From positions 1 through 64,000 of the forward strand of contig NZ_WACR01000009.1 of assembly GCF_008806325.1 (NCBI RefSeq): a stretch of 64,000 bases of DNA, read 5' to 3'. Of this stretch, positions 17,644 through 28,805 are shown one piece after another (the first letter of the stretch is position 1; each line of letters begins with the position of its first letter). The notes beneath the pieces are model-generated. The model was not told where the DNA came from, ran no database searches, and saw only the letters and a program-made list of their open reading frames with translations. A program made the translations under genes and the position numbers. This DNA is from Salibacter halophilus. Lineage in GTDB: Bacteria; Bacteroidota; Bacteroidia; Flavobacteriales_G; Salibacteraceae.

Positions 17644-19446
17644 CTAATTATCCAGTTGCAGAACAGCCATAAATGCACTTTGCGGAACTTCGACATTTCC
17701 TACCTGGCGCATTTTCTTTTTCCCTTTTTTCTGTTTTTCAAGGAGCTTTCGCTTTCGTGAAATATCACCACCGTAACATTTAGCGGTAACGTCTTTTCTC
17801 AGGGCTCTGACCGTTTCCCTCGCGATAATCTTACTTCCCACAGCAGCCTGAATAGCGATTTCAAATTGCTGGCGCGGAATCAATTCACGCAACTTGGCAC
17901 AAATCTTTTTACCGAGTGTGAATGCATTGTCTTTGTGGATGAGTGCGCTGAGTGCATCGACCTGGTCTCCATTGAGCAGGATGTCCAGTTTAACGAGGTT
18001 TGACGCGTGCAAACCGATCGGGTAGTAGTCGAATGAAGCATAACCTTTTGAAACCGTTTTGAGCCTGTCGTAGAAGTCAAAAACGATTTCAGCGAGCGGT
18101 AGTTCAAAAATGATTTCTACGCGATCCTGCGTGAGATATGTCTGATTTTTCATAATACCGCGCTTCTCGATACAAAGGTTCATCACCTGGCCTACAAAAT
18201 CTGCCTTTGTAATGATTTGGGCCGAGATAAACGGTTCTTCGATGTAATCGATATCTGCAGGATCGGGAAAGTCTGATGGGTTAGTAATGGCTTGCTCTTC
18301 ACCACTTTTGAGGTGAGCCATGTACGACACGTTTGGAACGGTAGTGATCACAGTCATATCGAACTCGCGTTCGAGACGTTCCTGGATGATTTCCATGTGC
18401 AACATACCCAGGAATCCACATCTGAAACCAAAGCCAAGCGCTGCTGAAGACTCCGGTTCAAATGTGAGTGAGGCATCGTTGAGTTGAAGTTTTTCCAGCG
18501 ATTCGCGCAGTTCTTCGTATTCATCAGTATTGACTGGATAAATCCCTGCGAAGACCATTGGTTTTACATCCTCAAAGCCTTTTACTATTTTATTCGTAGG
18601 ACGGTCAACGTGCGTGATTGTATCACCCACTTTCACCTCTTTGGCGACTTTAATTCCGGAAATAATGTATCCCACATCACCGGCTGATATTTTGTCTTTA
18701 GCTTCAGGCTTGAGTTTGAGTACGCCAATTTCATCGGCATCGTACTGTTTTCCGGTGTTGACGAACTTTACTTTGTCGCCTTTTTTGAGTTCACCGTTAT
18801 AAACCCTGAAATACGCTTCAATTCCGCGGTATGGATTAAAAACCGAGTCGAAGATCATTGCCTGCAACGGTTCTGACGGATCACCTTCAGGAGCCGGAAC
18901 TCGTTTAATGATCGCATTGAGCACATCGAGTACGCCTTCACCTGTTTTACCGCTGGCTTTTAAAATGTCTTCGTATTCGCAACCGATCAGATCCACAATT
19001 TGATCAGCTACTTCCTCTGGCATGGCACTAGGCAAGTCCATTTTGTTCAGAACCGGAATTATCTCCAGGTCGTGTTCAAGAGCGAGGTAGAGGTTTGAAA
19101 TCGTTTGAGCCTGGATTCCCTGTGTGGCATCCACAATAAGGAGTGCTCCTTCGCAAGCTGCAATGGAACGCGAAACTTCGTAAGAAAAATCAACGTGACC
19201 GGGCGTATCAATAAGGTTGAGCTTATAGGTTTCGCCATTGAAGTCATAGTTCATTTGGATAGCGTGCGACTTAATGGTAATGCCGCGTTCGCGTTCGAGA
19301 TCCATATCATCGAGGAGCTGTTCCTGCATCTCGCGCTCGGTAACCGTTTTGGTTTCTTGTAAAAGGCGATCAGCAAGTGTACTTTTACCGTGATCGATAT
19401 GTGCGATGATGCAAAAATTGCGGATGTTCTTCATATCACTCTTCAT
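17644..19446 (-). CDS. lepA: Elongation factor 4 (LepA)
   Basis: Ribosome-bound GTPase that back-translocates or aids biogenesis of stalled ribosomes; 600 aa as expected. G1 motif [10 protein letters not shown]3 DTPGHVDF and G4 NKMDLP are intact. The LepA-specific C-terminal domain ends in [21 protein letters not shown] second ATG four codons in (MKNIRNF) is an alternative start. One GGTCAGANCC copy lies at 17803. Confidence 0.97.
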   Translation of the reverse strand: MKSDMKNIRNFCIIAHIDHGKSTLADRLLQETKTVTEREMQEQLLDDMDLERERGITIKSHAIQMNYDFNGETYKLNLIDTPGHVDFSYEVSRSIAACEGALLIVDATQGIQAQTISNLYLALEHDLEIIPVLNKMDLPSAMPEEVADQIVDLIGCEYEDILKASGKTGEGVLDVLNAIIKRVPAPEGDPSEPLQAMIFDSVFNPYRGIEAYFRVYNGELKKGDKVKFVNTGKQYDADEIGVLKLKPEAKDKISAGDVGYIISGIKVAKEVKVGDTITHVDRPTNKIVKGFEDVKPMVFAGIYPVNTDEYEELRESLEKLQLNDASLTFEPESSAALGFGFRCGFLGMLHMEIIQERLEREFDMTVITTVPNVSYMAHLKSGEEQAITNPSDFPDPADIDYIEEPFISAQIITKADFVGQVMNLCIEKRGIMKNQTYLTQDRVEIIFELPLAEIVFDFYDRLKTVSKGYASFDYYPIGLHASNLVKLDILLNGDQVDALSALIHKDNAFTLGKKICAKLRELIPRQQFEIAIQAAVGSKIIARETVRALRKDVTAKCYGGDISRKRKLLEKQKKGKKKMRQVGNVEVPQSAFMAVLQLDN

Positions 19447-19454
19447 AATTCCCG

Positions 19455-19462
19455 CAAAGATA
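19455..19462 (-). promoter_or_regulatory. -7 box of lepA
   Basis: TATCTTTG on the minus strand, an exact TAnnTTTG match, 8 nt before the lepA ATG. Confidence 0.55.
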
Positions 19463-19503
19463 GGTTGAAAACAGGAGCTTGTATAATTTCTGTAATATGT
19501 GTG

Positions 19504-20106
19504 TCAGGAATTTTGAGACTGCTCCAAATAAGAAGCAACGTATTTCCCGATTATATCGAATTCGAGGTTGACAACAGTGCCTTTTTTAAAGCTTTTAAAG
19601 TTGGTGTGCTCGTAAGTGTACGGAATTATAGCTACTGAAAAAGCGCCTTTTTCTGATTTGACTACTGTTAAGCTTGTTCCGTTGATTGTGATTGATCCTT
19701 TTTCAACAGTAATTAAGTTGTCTTTTGGTTCGTATTCAAAATGAAACTCCCAACTTCCGTCAACTTCATTAATATCGGTAACTGTTGCTGTTTGATCTAC
19801 GTGACCCTGAACGATATGGCCATCTAACCTGCCGTTCATTTGCATGCAGCGTTCAAGGTTGACGAGGTCGCCTATTTTCAACAACCCGATATTGGATCTG
19901 TCCAACGTCTCTTTTATAGCCGTCACGGTGTAGCGGTTCTGACCGTTATCGAGATCAACCACTGTGAGGCAAACGCCATTGTGCGCTATACTCTGGTCAA
20001 TCTTGAGTTCTGGCGTCATTTCAGCCTCTAAAGTAATGTGTAAATTTTCTCCCTCTCGCTCCAGCCCGGTTACTTTACCGAGCTCTTCAATAATTCCTGT
20101 AAACAT
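19504..20106 (-). CDS. ribE: Riboflavin synthase alpha chain
   Basis: Final step of vitamin B2 synthesis: two lumazine molecules give riboflavin and a pyrimidine. The N-terminus MFTGIIEELG and the duplicated barrel (IAHNGVCLTVV near residue 40, ITINGTSLTVV near residue 138) are diagnostic. 200 aa is normal. It follows the large T9SS gene by 6 nt, so the two are probably co-transcribed, an unusual partner for a vitamin gene. Confidence 0.95.
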   Translation of the reverse strand: MFTGIIEELGKVTGLEREGENLHITLEAEMTPELKIDQSIAHNGVCLTVVDLDNGQNRYTVTAIKETLDRSNIGLLKIGDLVNLERCMQMNGRLDGHIVQGHVDQTATVTDINEVDGSWEFHFEYEPKDNLITVEKGSITINGTSLTVVKSEKGAFSVAIIPYTYEHTNFKSFKKGTVVNLEFDIIGKYVASYLEQSQNS

Positions 20107-20112
20107 ATTGTG

Positions 20113-22818
20113 TTAATCCGTTGGATATGTTTGTTCCTGACGGAGCAAAGTTACGTGACCTTTTATTAATCGCGGTTGAATACCGGATAATCTAATTTCA
20201 TATACCGTACAGGTGTAATAATAGACTCCTGGTGGGCAGTCGCCTCCCTGCATTTCGTTAGTTCCATCCCAGCGAATATTTGGGTCATTAGTCTCAAATA
20301 CTTTTTCTCCCCAGCGGTTGAAGATTTCCATTTCAACACTTTCTACATATCGGTAAGGGAAAGGAACCAGGTAATCATTAGAACCGTCACCACCTGGCGT
20401 GAAAACATTTGGAAGTCGATATTCAGGACAGTTATCCACACAAACCGAATCTGTCATCGGGCTTTCATTCCCAAACGAGTCAATTGCTGTGATGGCGTAG
20501 CAACCGGCTACACTCTCGAGATTATCAAATCGAACGGATGTGTTTTCAGGCCCCGGAACATTTTCAAGGATCTGAAAGTCTCCTTCATTTCTGAATGGTT
20601 TGAAGTAAACATTGTAGCTCACTACATCATCAACCGTATCGCAAAGGTTATTTGGATTTTCCCATTCAACAATATTGGTAAACAATTCGCAATCACTGTC
20701 TATCATGGCATCACCTGGAGGACATGGTGGCTGATTGTCTTCAGGTATAATGCATGCTTGCTGAGAATAGTTTTTCAGCGGAGACAAAATATTATCAATA
20801 GAATAATCACCAATGGTCAGAACCCGGTAGCAATACTCGCTTCCATTAGCCAGGCCGGTATCGACATAAGTGAGAACTGATGTAGTGTCTAGCGTATCAT
20901 AAGATCCTGTGTTGTCGTTGAAGCGATAGAAAACGTACTGATTATTGATCCATGGAACGCGCTCATCGAAAGAGAGAATAACTTTGTTATCCTGCCCTGT
21001 TCCTTCGAGGAAAACTGACGAAGCGATTGATGAACCACCAACACGCTGCCCATTACTGTAAATGTCAATTCGGTAAGTATGTTGGTTGTCTCGTGTATTC
21101 AGGTTTGAATCCACAAAAATGGTATCCAGGTCGCTGAGACTGTTTTCAGTAGGAGTTGTGTAAATTTCACTAAAATCATTGATCAATGTGCTCCTGAAAA
21201 CTTTGTAGCTGTAAGGACCAGTGTACTGAGTTGTGTCGAGTTCAGTTGGAGTGGACCACATCACTGTATCAGATCCACTTTGGTTGTCCGTGTTATTTAC
21301 ACTAACTCGCGTAATAATAGGAACTTCTCGTTTAAGCTGAGAACAAAATTCATTTGATACAATACTTTCAGATCCGTCTTCAAAGTAAGCGTAAACCAAA
21401 TAACAGTAACGAATCCCGTTTTTGAGTCCGTTCCCGTTATCGTCATCGTAGTAATTTGTAATTGATGGATCTTCAATGTCAGCTATTTCTTGATATCCGA
21501 GTGATGCAGGTACCCCTGTTTCACAAGAGGAAGGCGAGTAGCCTAGACTGTCTACATTTCGGTAAATTCTGTAACCAACAGCATTATTACAGGAGTTGTA
21601 ATCCCAACCGAGTTGAATGCCATTACCCATTGGTTCTGCCTGCTCATTTGTAGGAGGAGGACCAATAACACTTATTTTCCAAGTTTCGTAGTTTGCCAGT
21701 GAAATGTGAGTTGGGTTGAAAGGATTGTCGTCAACGGCTCTGAATACAACATCATAATCCTTTTTTCTGATGTGTTGACATTGAGTGTTCCACCTAAAAC
21801 TTCCACTGGTTGATGGAGAAGGAGCAGGCGGACTAAAGCTCGCTTTATTACCCTGCACTAAAAATGGATCTCCCGTAGCAGTAATTGTCACTTCATGTCC
21901 TGTGTTAGGGTCGCTTGCAAAAACAGTTCGGTTTAAAACAGCTCCGGCAATCACGCAGGTATCGTCAGTATTCGTAATCACAGGAGGATCATTTAAGCAA
22001 TCGAGCACCGTGATCTGAATATCACGAAGAACACTTCCCACTTTTCTTATTCTACCATTGACCTCGCGGTATTCTTCGATTAAAACAGCCACATTGTACT
22101 CACCACTCCTTTGAGGAACAATCCACTGAATAGTTCCCGTTTCAGGGTCTACCGAAATATTATTGTTAGGCCCCGGATTAATTTCATCCGGAAACACAAA
22201 GTTTGGAAGTGCTTTTGCACTGTCACCAAGGCTTACAGCAAGAGAGTAAACTAAACTATCACTCGTTCCGCTGTTGCTTATGTCAGCATCTACTGCTCCG
22301 GGGTTGTGTTCGTAAACCTCTCTAAGGCAGGCATCGTCAACAGGAGGGTTGGTCAGAACCGGAGAAGAGTTTGGTACACCGCTAGCGTAGATGAAAAGCT
22401 CACTCTTGAGGGCAAATTGTTGAAGGACAGAATTATCGATGTTTTCAATTCCTTCGTTACGGTTTGGGTCAACCATTGTGATTTCATACTGCCCTACTGA
22501 AGGATACGTGTGCTGAGTAGTGTACTTATTCATTTTGATATCGCCACCCAGTGACACTCCGATGTAGCAATTTCGCTGTTGATCGAAGTTTCCGTTGACA
22601 CGAGAAACAGTTTCCATTGTGCCATCACCAAAATAAACATCCAGTGCGCACCTGTCAGCAGGGCGAGAAGATTCTTTCGTGTAAGTAGTTACCGTAATTT
22701 CATACGTAAAACCACTTATATGGCGATAGGTGATTTCTCCTGCACGGTTGTGAGTAGCCCATGCAGCAGAAACTGTCATGAATAAAATCGAGAATAAGAG
22801 ATAAAACTTTTTCAACAT
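20113..22818 (-). CDS. Secreted protein with type B T9SS (CHU_C) C-terminus
   Basis: Exported 901-aa surface protein. Signal peptide LLFSILFMTVSAAWA, then an N-terminal module starting THNRAGEITYRHISGF that is frequent in flavobacterial gliding-associated proteins. The middle (about residues 390-800) contains several fibronectin type III-like domains (GIQLGWDYNSCNNAVGYRIY). The end is the gliding motility-associated C-terminal domain (PNVFTPGGDGSNDYLVP...IFNRWGEKVFET), which directs type IX secretion. The ligand is unknown. Two GGTCAGANCC copies lie inside (20815 and 22351). Confidence 0.9.
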   Translation of the reverse strand: MLKKFYLLFSILFMTVSAAWATHNRAGEITYRHISGFTYEITVTTYTKESSRPADRCALDVYFGDGTMETVSRVNGNFDQQRNCYIGVSLGGDIKMNKYTTQHTYPSVGQYEITMVDPNRNEGIENIDNSVLQQFALKSELFIYASGVPNSSPVLTNPPVDDACLREVYEHNPGAVDADISNSGTSDSLVYSLAVSLGDSAKALPNFVFPDEINPGPNNNISVDPETGTIQWIVPQRSGEYNVAVLIEEYREVNGRIRKVGSVLRDIQITVLDCLNDPPVITNTDDTCVIAGAVLNRTVFASDPNTGHEVTITATGDPFLVQGNKASFSPPAPSPSTSGSFRWNTQCQHIRKKDYDVVFRAVDDNPFNPTHISLANYETWKISVIGPPPTNEQAEPMGNGIQLGWDYNSCNNAVGYRIYRNVDSLGYSPSSCETGVPASLGYQEIADIEDPSITNYYDDDNGNGLKNGIRYCYLVYAYFEDGSESIVSNEFCSQLKREVPIITRVSVNNTDNQSGSDTVMWSTPTELDTTQYTGPYSYKVFRSTLINDFSEIYTTPTENSLSDLDTIFVDSNLNTRDNQHTYRIDIYSNGQRVGGSSIASSVFLEGTGQDNKVILSFDERVPWINNQYVFYRFNDNTGSYDTLDTTSVLTYVDTGLANGSEYCYRVLTIGDYSIDNILSPLKNYSQQACIIPEDNQPPCPPGDAMIDSDCELFTNIVEWENPNNLCDTVDDVVSYNVYFKPFRNEGDFQILENVPGPENTSVRFDNLESVAGCYAITAIDSFGNESPMTDSVCVDNCPEYRLPNVFTPGGDGSNDYLVPFPYRYVESVEMEIFNRWGEKVFETNDPNIRWDGTNEMQGGDCPPGVYYYTCTVYEIRLSGIQPRLIKGHVTLLRQEQTYPTD

Positions 22819-22954
22819 AAAAATAGAGTAAGCGCTATAAAAACTTCTGGCTCCGAATATTTAGAACGGTAAAGTTACAAATATGTTGGCTTTTAGGAAA
22901 GACGAAAATTAGTATTGAATCGTTTGCTGTCATGAAAAGAAGTTTTTGATGTGT

Positions 22955-22962
22955 TAACTTTG
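22955..22962 (+). promoter_or_regulatory. -7 box 4 nt before pdxA
   Basis: TAACTTTG, exact TAnnTTTG, followed by TGGC and the ATG. The same TTTGTGGCATG arrangement occurs before the biotin carrier gene at 3801, pointing to leaderless transcripts. Confidence 0.6.
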
Positions 22963-22966
22963 TGGC

Positions 22967-24016
22967 ATGCCAACAAAAAAGAGCAAACTCAAAATAGGAA
23001 TTTCTTGTGGAGACATAAACGGGATAGGTCTTGAAGTCGCACTAAAAGCCCTTGCTGATTCACGAATGCTGGATATGTGCATTCCTGTTATTTACGGGTC
23101 AGTCAAAGCTGCAACCTTTTACAAGAACAGGGTCGACATGAAAGATCTCGTCTTTAATATTACTGACAGTGCCGAAAACCTCAATAAGAGAAAGATCAAT
23201 TTTGTCAATTGCTACAAGGATGAAGTTCGCGTGGAATTTGGTGAATCCACTCGTGAGGCAGGAGATTTGGCATTTCGATCGTTGAAAGCAGCAACTGAAG
23301 ATTTAGCAGCAACGAATATTGACGTCCTAGTTACAGCACCAATCAATAAAGATAATATTCAATCGAAGGACTTTGATTTTCCCGGGCATACGGAGTTTTT
23401 AGCCAATTATGCAAATGAGGAAAACCCACTCATGTTGCTCGTGCACGAAAACTTTCGCGTAGGAGTAGTCACAGGTCACATTCCACTCAAAGAAGTTCCG
23501 GAAAAAATATCGAAAGAACTGATTTTGAAAAAGCTTGAAATCATGAATAAGTCTTTGATTCAGGATTTCAGTTGCACAAAACCAAAAATAGCTGTTTTAG
23601 GACTCAATCCACATGCAGGCGATAATGGTCTTCTCGGGGATGAAGAAAACAAAGTGATCAAGCCGGCCGTAGATCAGGCAATGGATAACGATATTTATGC
23701 ATTTGGTCCATTCCCCGCTGACGGTTTCTTTGGCTCAGGAATGCATCACAAATACGATGGCGTTTTAGCTATGTATCATGATCAGGGGCTCGTTCCGTTT
23801 AAAACCGTTTCGTTTGGCGGAGGAGTCAATTTTACAGCGGGATTGCCAATAGTCAGAACCTCACCTGATCACGGAACAGCATACGACATTGCCGGTAAAG
23901 GAGTGGCAGATGAAAGTTCGTTTAGAGCGGCCATTTATGAGGCAACCGATATTTACAATAGCCGAAAACGCTATCGTGAAGCAGCTTCAAACCCGCTACA
24001 GCCACAGAAGATGTAG
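22967..24016 (+). CDS. pdxA: 4-hydroxythreonine-4-phosphate dehydrogenase
   Basis: Vitamin B6 synthesis: oxidises 4-phosphohydroxy-threonine; PdxJ then joins the product to deoxyxylulose 5-phosphate. 349 aa. Family motifs are visible: FPGHTEFLA near residue 140, GLNPHAGDNGLLGDEE near residue 212, YHDQGLVPFK and TSPDHGTAYDIAG towards the end. It heads the conserved series leading to accC. Its need for deoxyxylulose phosphate gives a reason for the dxs gene at 30345. Confidence 0.95.
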   Translation: MPTKKSKLKIGISCGDINGIGLEVALKALADSRMLDMCIPVIYGSVKAATFYKNRVDMKDLVFNITDSAENLNKRKINFVNCYKDEVRVEFGESTREAGDLAFRSLKAATEDLAATNIDVLVTAPINKDNIQSKDFDFPGHTEFLANYANEENPLMLLVHENFRVGVVTGHIPLKEVPEKISKELILKKLEIMNKSLIQDFSCTKPKIAVLGLNPHAGDNGLLGDEENKVIKPAVDQAMDNDIYAFGPFPADGFFGSGMHHKYDGVLAMYHDQGLVPFKTVSFGGGVNFTAGLPIVRTSPDHGTAYDIAGKGVADESSFRAAIYEATDIYNSRKRYREAASNPLQPQKM

Positions 24017-24053
24017 AAGTTTGAATAAAAAGCGTTATTTCTCAAAAAGTTTT

Positions 24054-24061
24054 TAATTTTG
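24054..24061 (+). promoter_or_regulatory. -7 box before the DUF177 gene
   Basis: TAATTTTG, exact TAnnTTTG, 9 nt before the ATG at 24071. A TTG inside the box is in frame but is not taken as the start. Confidence 0.55.
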
Positions 24062-24070
24062 CAGTCCTTT

Positions 24071-24601
24071 ATGGAAAAGCGGCAAATGCTTAAAGAATTT
24101 GAAATTCAATTTGCTGGCCTTAAGGTAGGTGAGCATAATTTTGATTTTCAAATCGACAGGTTGTTCTTTGATTGCATTGAATACAGCGATATTGATGATG
24201 GTGAATTTACCGTTTCATTGAAAATGCAAAAGGAAGCGAATATGCTTCTGCTGGATTTTGAAATAAACGGAGATCTCATCTCAACGTGTGACAGGTGTTT
24301 AGATCCTGTTCGTTACCCCGTTGAACTGGAAGAACAATTAATTGTGAAGTTCAGTGACGAGGAAGAACAGCCAGATGACGAGCACCTTTATCTCATACCC
24401 ACTGATGAGCACACATTAAACGTGTCGCAAATGATTTACGAGCTTATTCGTGTGCATGTCCCATTGACTGTGACTCATGAAGAAGGCGAGTGCAATCAAA
24501 AAATGATCGAGCAGCTCGAAAGAGCAAAACCGCAAAAAGAGGATGATGTAGATCCTCGCTGGAACAAATTGAAAGAATTGATAAACAAGGAAAATAAATA
24601 A
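24071..24601 (+). CDS. DUF177/YceD-family protein
   Basis: 176 aa from the ATG at 24071. The C-x2-C pair in ISTCDRCLDPV and a later Cys in EEGECNQ match the YceD/DUF177 family. That family always neighbours rpmF and is linked to 23S rRNA and L32 accumulation. It lies 3 nt before rpmF, and a short leader is predicted from the -7 box. Confidence 0.9.
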   Translation: MEKRQMLKEFEIQFAGLKVGEHNFDFQIDRLFFDCIEYSDIDDGEFTVSLKMQKEANMLLLDFEINGDLISTCDRCLDPVRYPVELEEQLIVKFSDEEEQPDDEHLYLIPTDEHTLNVSQMIYELIRVHVPLTVTHEEGECNQKMIEQLERAKPQKEDDVDPRWNKLKELINKENK

Positions 24602-24604
24602 GCT

Positions 24605-24796
24605 ATGGCACATCCAAAGCGCAGACAATCGAAAACACGCAGAGACAAGCGAAGAACTCATTATAAAGCAGAAGCGCCAACAGTAGCTGTATGTCCAACT
24701 ACAGGACAGCCGCACCTCTATCACCGTGCTCACTGGCACGAAGGCAAACTTTACTACAAAGGTAAAGTCGTGATGGAAAAAGACGTACTCGTGTAA
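24605..24796 (+). CDS. rpmF: 50S ribosomal protein L32
   Basis: 63 aa with the typical start [20 protein letters not shown]. Only one Cys is visible (VAVCPTTGQ), so it is the zinc-free form. Its position between DUF177 and plsX is conserved across bacteria. Confidence 0.96.
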   Translation: MAHPKRRQSKTRRDKRRTHYKAEAPTVAVCPTTGQPHLYHRAHWHEGKLYYKGKVVMEKDVLV

Positions 24797-24811
24797 TTCG
24801 GAACACTTGTG

Positions 24812-24819
24812 TAAATTTG
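24812..24819 (+). promoter_or_regulatory. -7 box before plsX
   Basis: TAAATTTG, exact TAnnTTTG, 31 nt before the plsX start, giving the lipid genes a possible promoter of their own. Confidence 0.45.
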
Positions 24820-24850
24820 GTTTTCGTAACCAATCCCGAATTACATATAC

Positions 24851-25792
24851 ATGGTGAAAGTCGCATTAGATATTCATGGTGGTGATCATGCGCCCGATGT
24901 AAACATTATCGGAGCCGTTAATGCCATAAGTGAATCGAAAGACAACTTACATGTTTGTCTTGTAGGTGATAAAGACCAGGCGATAAAAGTTTTGGAAAGA
25001 GAAGGAGTAGACCCTTCTCTTTTTTCGTTTGAACACTGTGACGATTGCATCACAATGGGCGATCATCCTGTTCGAGCTTTTATGACCAAGCCGAATTCCA
25101 GTATCTCAAAAGGCTTCAGTCTTCTCAAAAACAGAGAAGTAGATGCTTTTGCGAGTACCGGAAACACAGGAGCTATGCTCGTTGGGGCTATGCAAACAGT
25201 AAAATCGATACCGGGCATAATCAGACCCTGCATCTCTTCTATTTTGCCTCATACTGATGGCTCCGTAGGACTGTTACTCGATGTGGGCACCAATGCCGAT
25301 TGCAAGCCTGACGTCCTCTATCAGTTCGGAATTTTAGGGTCGATCTTTGCCAGCGAAGTCTACAAGATTGAAAAACCAAGAGTGGCTCTGCTCAACATAG
25401 GCGAAGAAGAGGAAAAAGGCAACCTGCTCACCAAAGCAGCCTATCAACTCATGAGCGATAACCAACTGTTTAATTTCATAGGAAATATTGAAGGAAGCGA
25501 TTTGTTTTCATCAAAAGCCGATGTGGTTATTTGTGATGGATTCACCGGAAATGTTGTTCTCAAACAGGCTGAAGGTTTTTACGAGCTCATCAAAGAGCGC
25601 AATATCGAAGACGATTATTTCAATCAGTTCAATTACGAAGAGTACGGTGGCACCCCGATTTTAGGAGTCAACGGCAACGTGTTAATAGGTCATGGTAAAT
25701 CGAGTGATGTAGCCGTGAAAAAAATGCTTAAACTTGCCACAGAGGTAAGTGATGCAAATTTACCTGAAAAAATAAGTAAGGTCTTTATTTAA
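24851..25792 (+). CDS. plsX: Phosphate acyltransferase PlsX
   Basis: Converts acyl-ACP to acyl-phosphate, the acyl donor for phospholipid synthesis on the inner membrane. 313 aa. The N-terminus [12 protein letters not shown], the stretch [13 protein letters not shown] and [14 protein letters not shown] are family hallmarks. It is 1 nt from fabH and so translationally linked to fatty-acid initiation. Confidence 0.95.
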   Translation: MVKVALDIHGGDHAPDVNIIGAVNAISESKDNLHVCLVGDKDQAIKVLEREGVDPSLFSFEHCDDCITMGDHPVRAFMTKPNSSISKGFSLLKNREVDAFASTGNTGAMLVGAMQTVKSIPGIIRPCISSILPHTDGSVGLLLDVGTNADCKPDVLYQFGILGSIFASEVYKIEKPRVALLNIGEEEEKGNLLTKAAYQLMSDNQLFNFIGNIEGSDLFSSKADVVICDGFTGNVVLKQAEGFYELIKERNIEDDYFNQFNYEEYGGTPILGVNGNVLIGHGKSSDVAVKKMLKLATEVSDANLPEKISKVFI

Positions 25793-25793
25793 G

Positions 25794-26783
25794 ATGAGTC
25801 AAAAACTGCAAGCAGCAATCACAGGAGTAGCCGGTTATGTGCCGGAAAAGGTTCTGACCAACAAGGATTTGGAAAAAATGGTTGATACCAACGATGAGTG
25901 GATAACAACCAGAACCGGAATCAAAGAAAGAAGAATACTCGAAGATGGAAAGGGCCCAAGCGACATGGCCGTTCCAGCTATTAAAGATCTACTCAAAAAA
26001 ACGAATACAAAACCCGAAGAAGTTGACCTCATACTTTTTGCTACAGTTACACCGGATCTTGTGTTTCCGGCTACAGCAAATATCACGGCCGATAAGGCGG
26101 GGTTGGTTAACGCTTTTGGTTACGATATAAACGCTGCTTGTTCAGGCTTCATTTACGCTCTCACTACTGGAGCAAAATTCGTGGAGTCAGGATCACATAA
26201 AAAAGTAATCGTTGTTGGGATGGATAAAATGTCCTCAATAATTGATTATCAGGATCGTGCAACCTGTATCATCTTTGGAGATGGTGGAGGTGCCGTTATG
26301 CTCGAGCCAAATGAGGAGGGTTACGGAGTTTGCGATTCCATCTTAAAAAGTGATGGGTCTGGCCGTAAATACCTTCACCAAAAAGCAGGAGGATCTGTGA
26401 AACCTCCATCTATTGAAACAATACAGGCTAGAGAACACTATGTTTATCAAGAAGGAAAACAGGTGTTTAAAGCAGCAGTGAGCAATATGGCAGATGTTTC
26501 TCGCAGAATAATGGAACGAAATAATCTCAAAGCTGAGGACGTGGCATATTTAGTTGCTCACCAGGCAAACCTCAGGATTATAGACGCTACCCGCAACGCG
26601 ATGAACCTCGATGAGGAAAAAGTAATGATCAACATCCAGCGTTACGGAAATACGACAAACGGAACTATTCCACTATGTTTATGGGAGTGGGAAGACAAAC
26701 TCAAAAAAGGAGATAATTTGATTTTGGCAGCTTTCGGAGGTGGGTTCACCTGGGGAAGTATTTACGTTAAATGGGCGTATTAG
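25794..26783 (+). CDS. fabH: 3-oxoacyl-ACP synthase III
   Basis: Starts fatty-acid chains by condensing an acyl-CoA with malonyl-ACP. 329 aa. The catalytic triad is visible: Cys in [11 protein letters not shown] (about residue 115), His in VAHQANLRI and Asn in [10 protein letters not shown]. One GGTCAGANCC copy lies near the start (25850). Confidence 0.96.
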   Translation: MSQKLQAAITGVAGYVPEKVLTNKDLEKMVDTNDEWITTRTGIKERRILEDGKGPSDMAVPAIKDLLKKTNTKPEEVDLILFATVTPDLVFPATANITADKAGLVNAFGYDINAACSGFIYALTTGAKFVESGSHKKVIVVGMDKMSSIIDYQDRATCIIFGDGGGAVMLEPNEEGYGVCDSILKSDGSGRKYLHQKAGGSVKPPSIETIQAREHYVYQEGKQVFKAAVSNMADVSRRIMERNNLKAEDVAYLVAHQANLRIIDATRNAMNLDEEKVMINIQRYGNTTNGTIPLCLWEWEDKLKKGDNLILAAFGGGFTWGSIYVKWAY

Positions 26784-26834
26784 TAGAATCACACGATAAA
26801 ATTTTACCTTTACAAGTCATAAAAACAACAGGCT

Positions 26835-27389
26835 ATGGATTTGAATGAAATTCAATCACTGATAAAATTTGTTTCTAAGTCAGGAGCAAACGAGGTAGAA
26901 CTTGAAACGAAAGATTTTAAGATCACGATCAAGTCAGGACCTAAAGGAAAAAGAGGAAAACAGGCAGAAGAACCACAGCAGGTTGTTCACACGCAAATGC
27001 CAATGGCCGCGATGCCACAGCAAATGCCAATGCCTCAACAGCCGATGCCACAACAACAGCAAGCGGCTCCTCAACAACAGTCAGAACCGGCACAGCAGTC
27101 GCAGGGATCTGACCAAAAGAAAGACGAAAAAACTGAAGACGATTCAAAATACGTGACTATTAAGTCGCCAATGATCGGTACGTTCTACCGCTCTGCTTCG
27201 CCTGATAAACCACCTTATGTTGAGGTTGGCGACAGTATAAAAGAAGGAGACGTGACGTGTATCATTGAAGCGATGAAGCTGTTCAACGAGATCGAATCTG
27301 AAGTGAACGGTAAAATCGTGAAGGTACTCGTTGATGACGCTACTCCGGTAGAATACGATCAGCCGCTATTCCTGGTTGATCCTTCTTAA
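26835..27389 (+). CDS. accB: Acetyl-CoA carboxylase biotin carrier protein
   Basis: Carries biotin for acetyl-CoA carboxylase, 184 aa. The N-terminal region (residues 1-40) is followed by a long Gln/Pro/Met-rich flexible linker (about residues 45-95). The biotinyl domain carries EAMKLFNEIE with the target Lys. A TACCTTTA near-match to the -7 box lies about 20 nt upstream. A copy of GGTCAGANCC falls in the linker (27105). Confidence 0.95.
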   Translation: MDLNEIQSLIKFVSKSGANEVELETKDFKITIKSGPKGKRGKQAEEPQQVVHTQMPMAAMPQQMPMPQQPMPQQQQAAPQQQSEPAQQSQGSDQKKDEKTEDDSKYVTIKSPMIGTFYRSASPDKPPYVEVGDSIKEGDVTCIIEAMKLFNEIESEVNGKIVKVLVDDATPVEYDQPLFLVDPS

Positions 27390-27413
27390 TTTACTCACGT
27401 AAAAGGATTTGTT

Positions 27414-28781
27414 TTGGCTAAAAAATTGAAACTTTTCGACAAGATTTTGATTGCCAACAGGGGGGAGATTGCACTGCGTGTGATCAGAACCGCTAAAGAA
27501 ATGGGCATCAAAACAGTAGCTGTTTATTCAACGGCTGATAAAGACAGCCTCCACGTTCGTTTTGCTGATGAGGCGGTATGTATCGGTCCGGCTTCGAGTA
27601 CTGATTCATACCTGAACATTCCCAACATAATGGCAGCGGCAGAGATCACAAATGCTGATGCTATTCACCCGGGATATGGCTTTTTATCAGAAAATTCGAA
27701 ATTCTCTAAAATTTGTTCAGATCACGGTGTCAAGTTCATCGGTGCAACACCTGAGCAAATTGACGGAATGGGAGACAAGGCTACTGCCAAGTCAACTATG
27801 AAGGATGCTGGTGTTCCCTGTGTTCCCGGTTCTGAAGGTGTCATTGACACACTGGAGGAAGCGAAGAAAACAGGGAAAGAAATCGGTTACCCGGTAATGA
27901 TCAAAGCCACTGCTGGCGGTGGAGGTCGCGGAATGCGTGTTATTCGCAAAGACGAAGACCTCGATGAATACTGGGACAAAGCGAAGAAAGAGGCCGGAGC
28001 TGCATTTGGGAATGACGGTATGTACATGGAGAAATTCATCGAAGAACCACGTCATATCGAGATTCAGATTGCCGGTGATCAATACGGAAATGCCTGTCAC
28101 CTTTCTGAACGCGATTGCTCAATCCAGCGCAGACACCAAAAACTGGTTGAAGAAACGCCTTCACCTTTCATGACGGATGCACTCCGCAAAAAAATGGGTG
28201 AAGCAGCGATTAAAGCTGCCAAAGCGATTGGCTATGAAGGTGTGGGAACGGTTGAATTCCTGGTGGATAAAGACCGAAATTTCTACTTCATGGAAATGAA
28301 TACGCGTATCCAGGTTGAGCACACGATTACGGAAGAAGTGATCAACTACGATCTCGTAAAAGAACAGATCAAGCTGGCTGCCGGAGACAAGATCTCGAAG
28401 AAAGAATACTTCCCCAAGATGCATGCTATACAGTGTCGTATCAATGCTGAAGACCCTGATAATGATTGGCGTCCTTCGCCTGGTAAGATTCAGTCTTATC
28501 ACGAACCGGGCGGACACGGAATTAGAATTGATACGCATGTTTATGCGGGATATTCGATCCCTCCTCACTACGATAGTATGATCTCAAAATTGATCGCTGT
28601 TGCGCAAACTCGCGAAGAGGCGATCCTCAAAATGAGAAGAGCGCTAGATGAGTATATTATTGAAGGAATTAAAACAACAGTTCCGTTCCATCAAAAACTC
28701 ATGCGCAATGAGAACTTCATCAAAGGAAACTTTACAACCAAGTTTCTCGAAGAGTGGGATTACAAAGCTGAAGAGCTTTAA
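27414..28781 (+). CDS. accC: Acetyl-CoA carboxylase biotin carboxylase subunit
   Basis: ATP-dependent carboxylation of biotin on AccB, 455 aa. The N-terminus [17 protein letters not shown], glycine-rich ATP loop [13 protein letters not shown] and catalytic [15 protein letters not shown] are all present. The start is an unusual TTG at 27414; no ATG is in frame before the conserved domain. A terminator follows 24 nt after the stop. Confidence 0.96.
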   Translation: MAKKLKLFDKILIANRGEIALRVIRTAKEMGIKTVAVYSTADKDSLHVRFADEAVCIGPASSTDSYLNIPNIMAAAEITNADAIHPGYGFLSENSKFSKICSDHGVKFIGATPEQIDGMGDKATAKSTMKDAGVPCVPGSEGVIDTLEEAKKTGKEIGYPVMIKATAGGGGRGMRVIRKDEDLDEYWDKAKKEAGAAFGNDGMYMEKFIEEPRHIEIQIAGDQYGNACHLSERDCSIQRRHQKLVEETPSPFMTDALRKKMGEAAIKAAKAIGYEGVGTVEFLVDKDRNFYFMEMNTRIQVEHTITEEVINYDLVKEQIKLAAGDKISKKEYFPKMHAIQCRINAEDPDNDWRPSPGKIQSYHEPGGHGIRIDTHVYAGYSIPPHYDSMISKLIAVAQTREEAILKMRRALDEYIIEGIKTTVPFHQKLMRNENFIKGNFTTKFLEEWDYKAEEL

Positions 28782-28805
28782 TGAAAACTAAAATTTAGAA
28801 TATGG

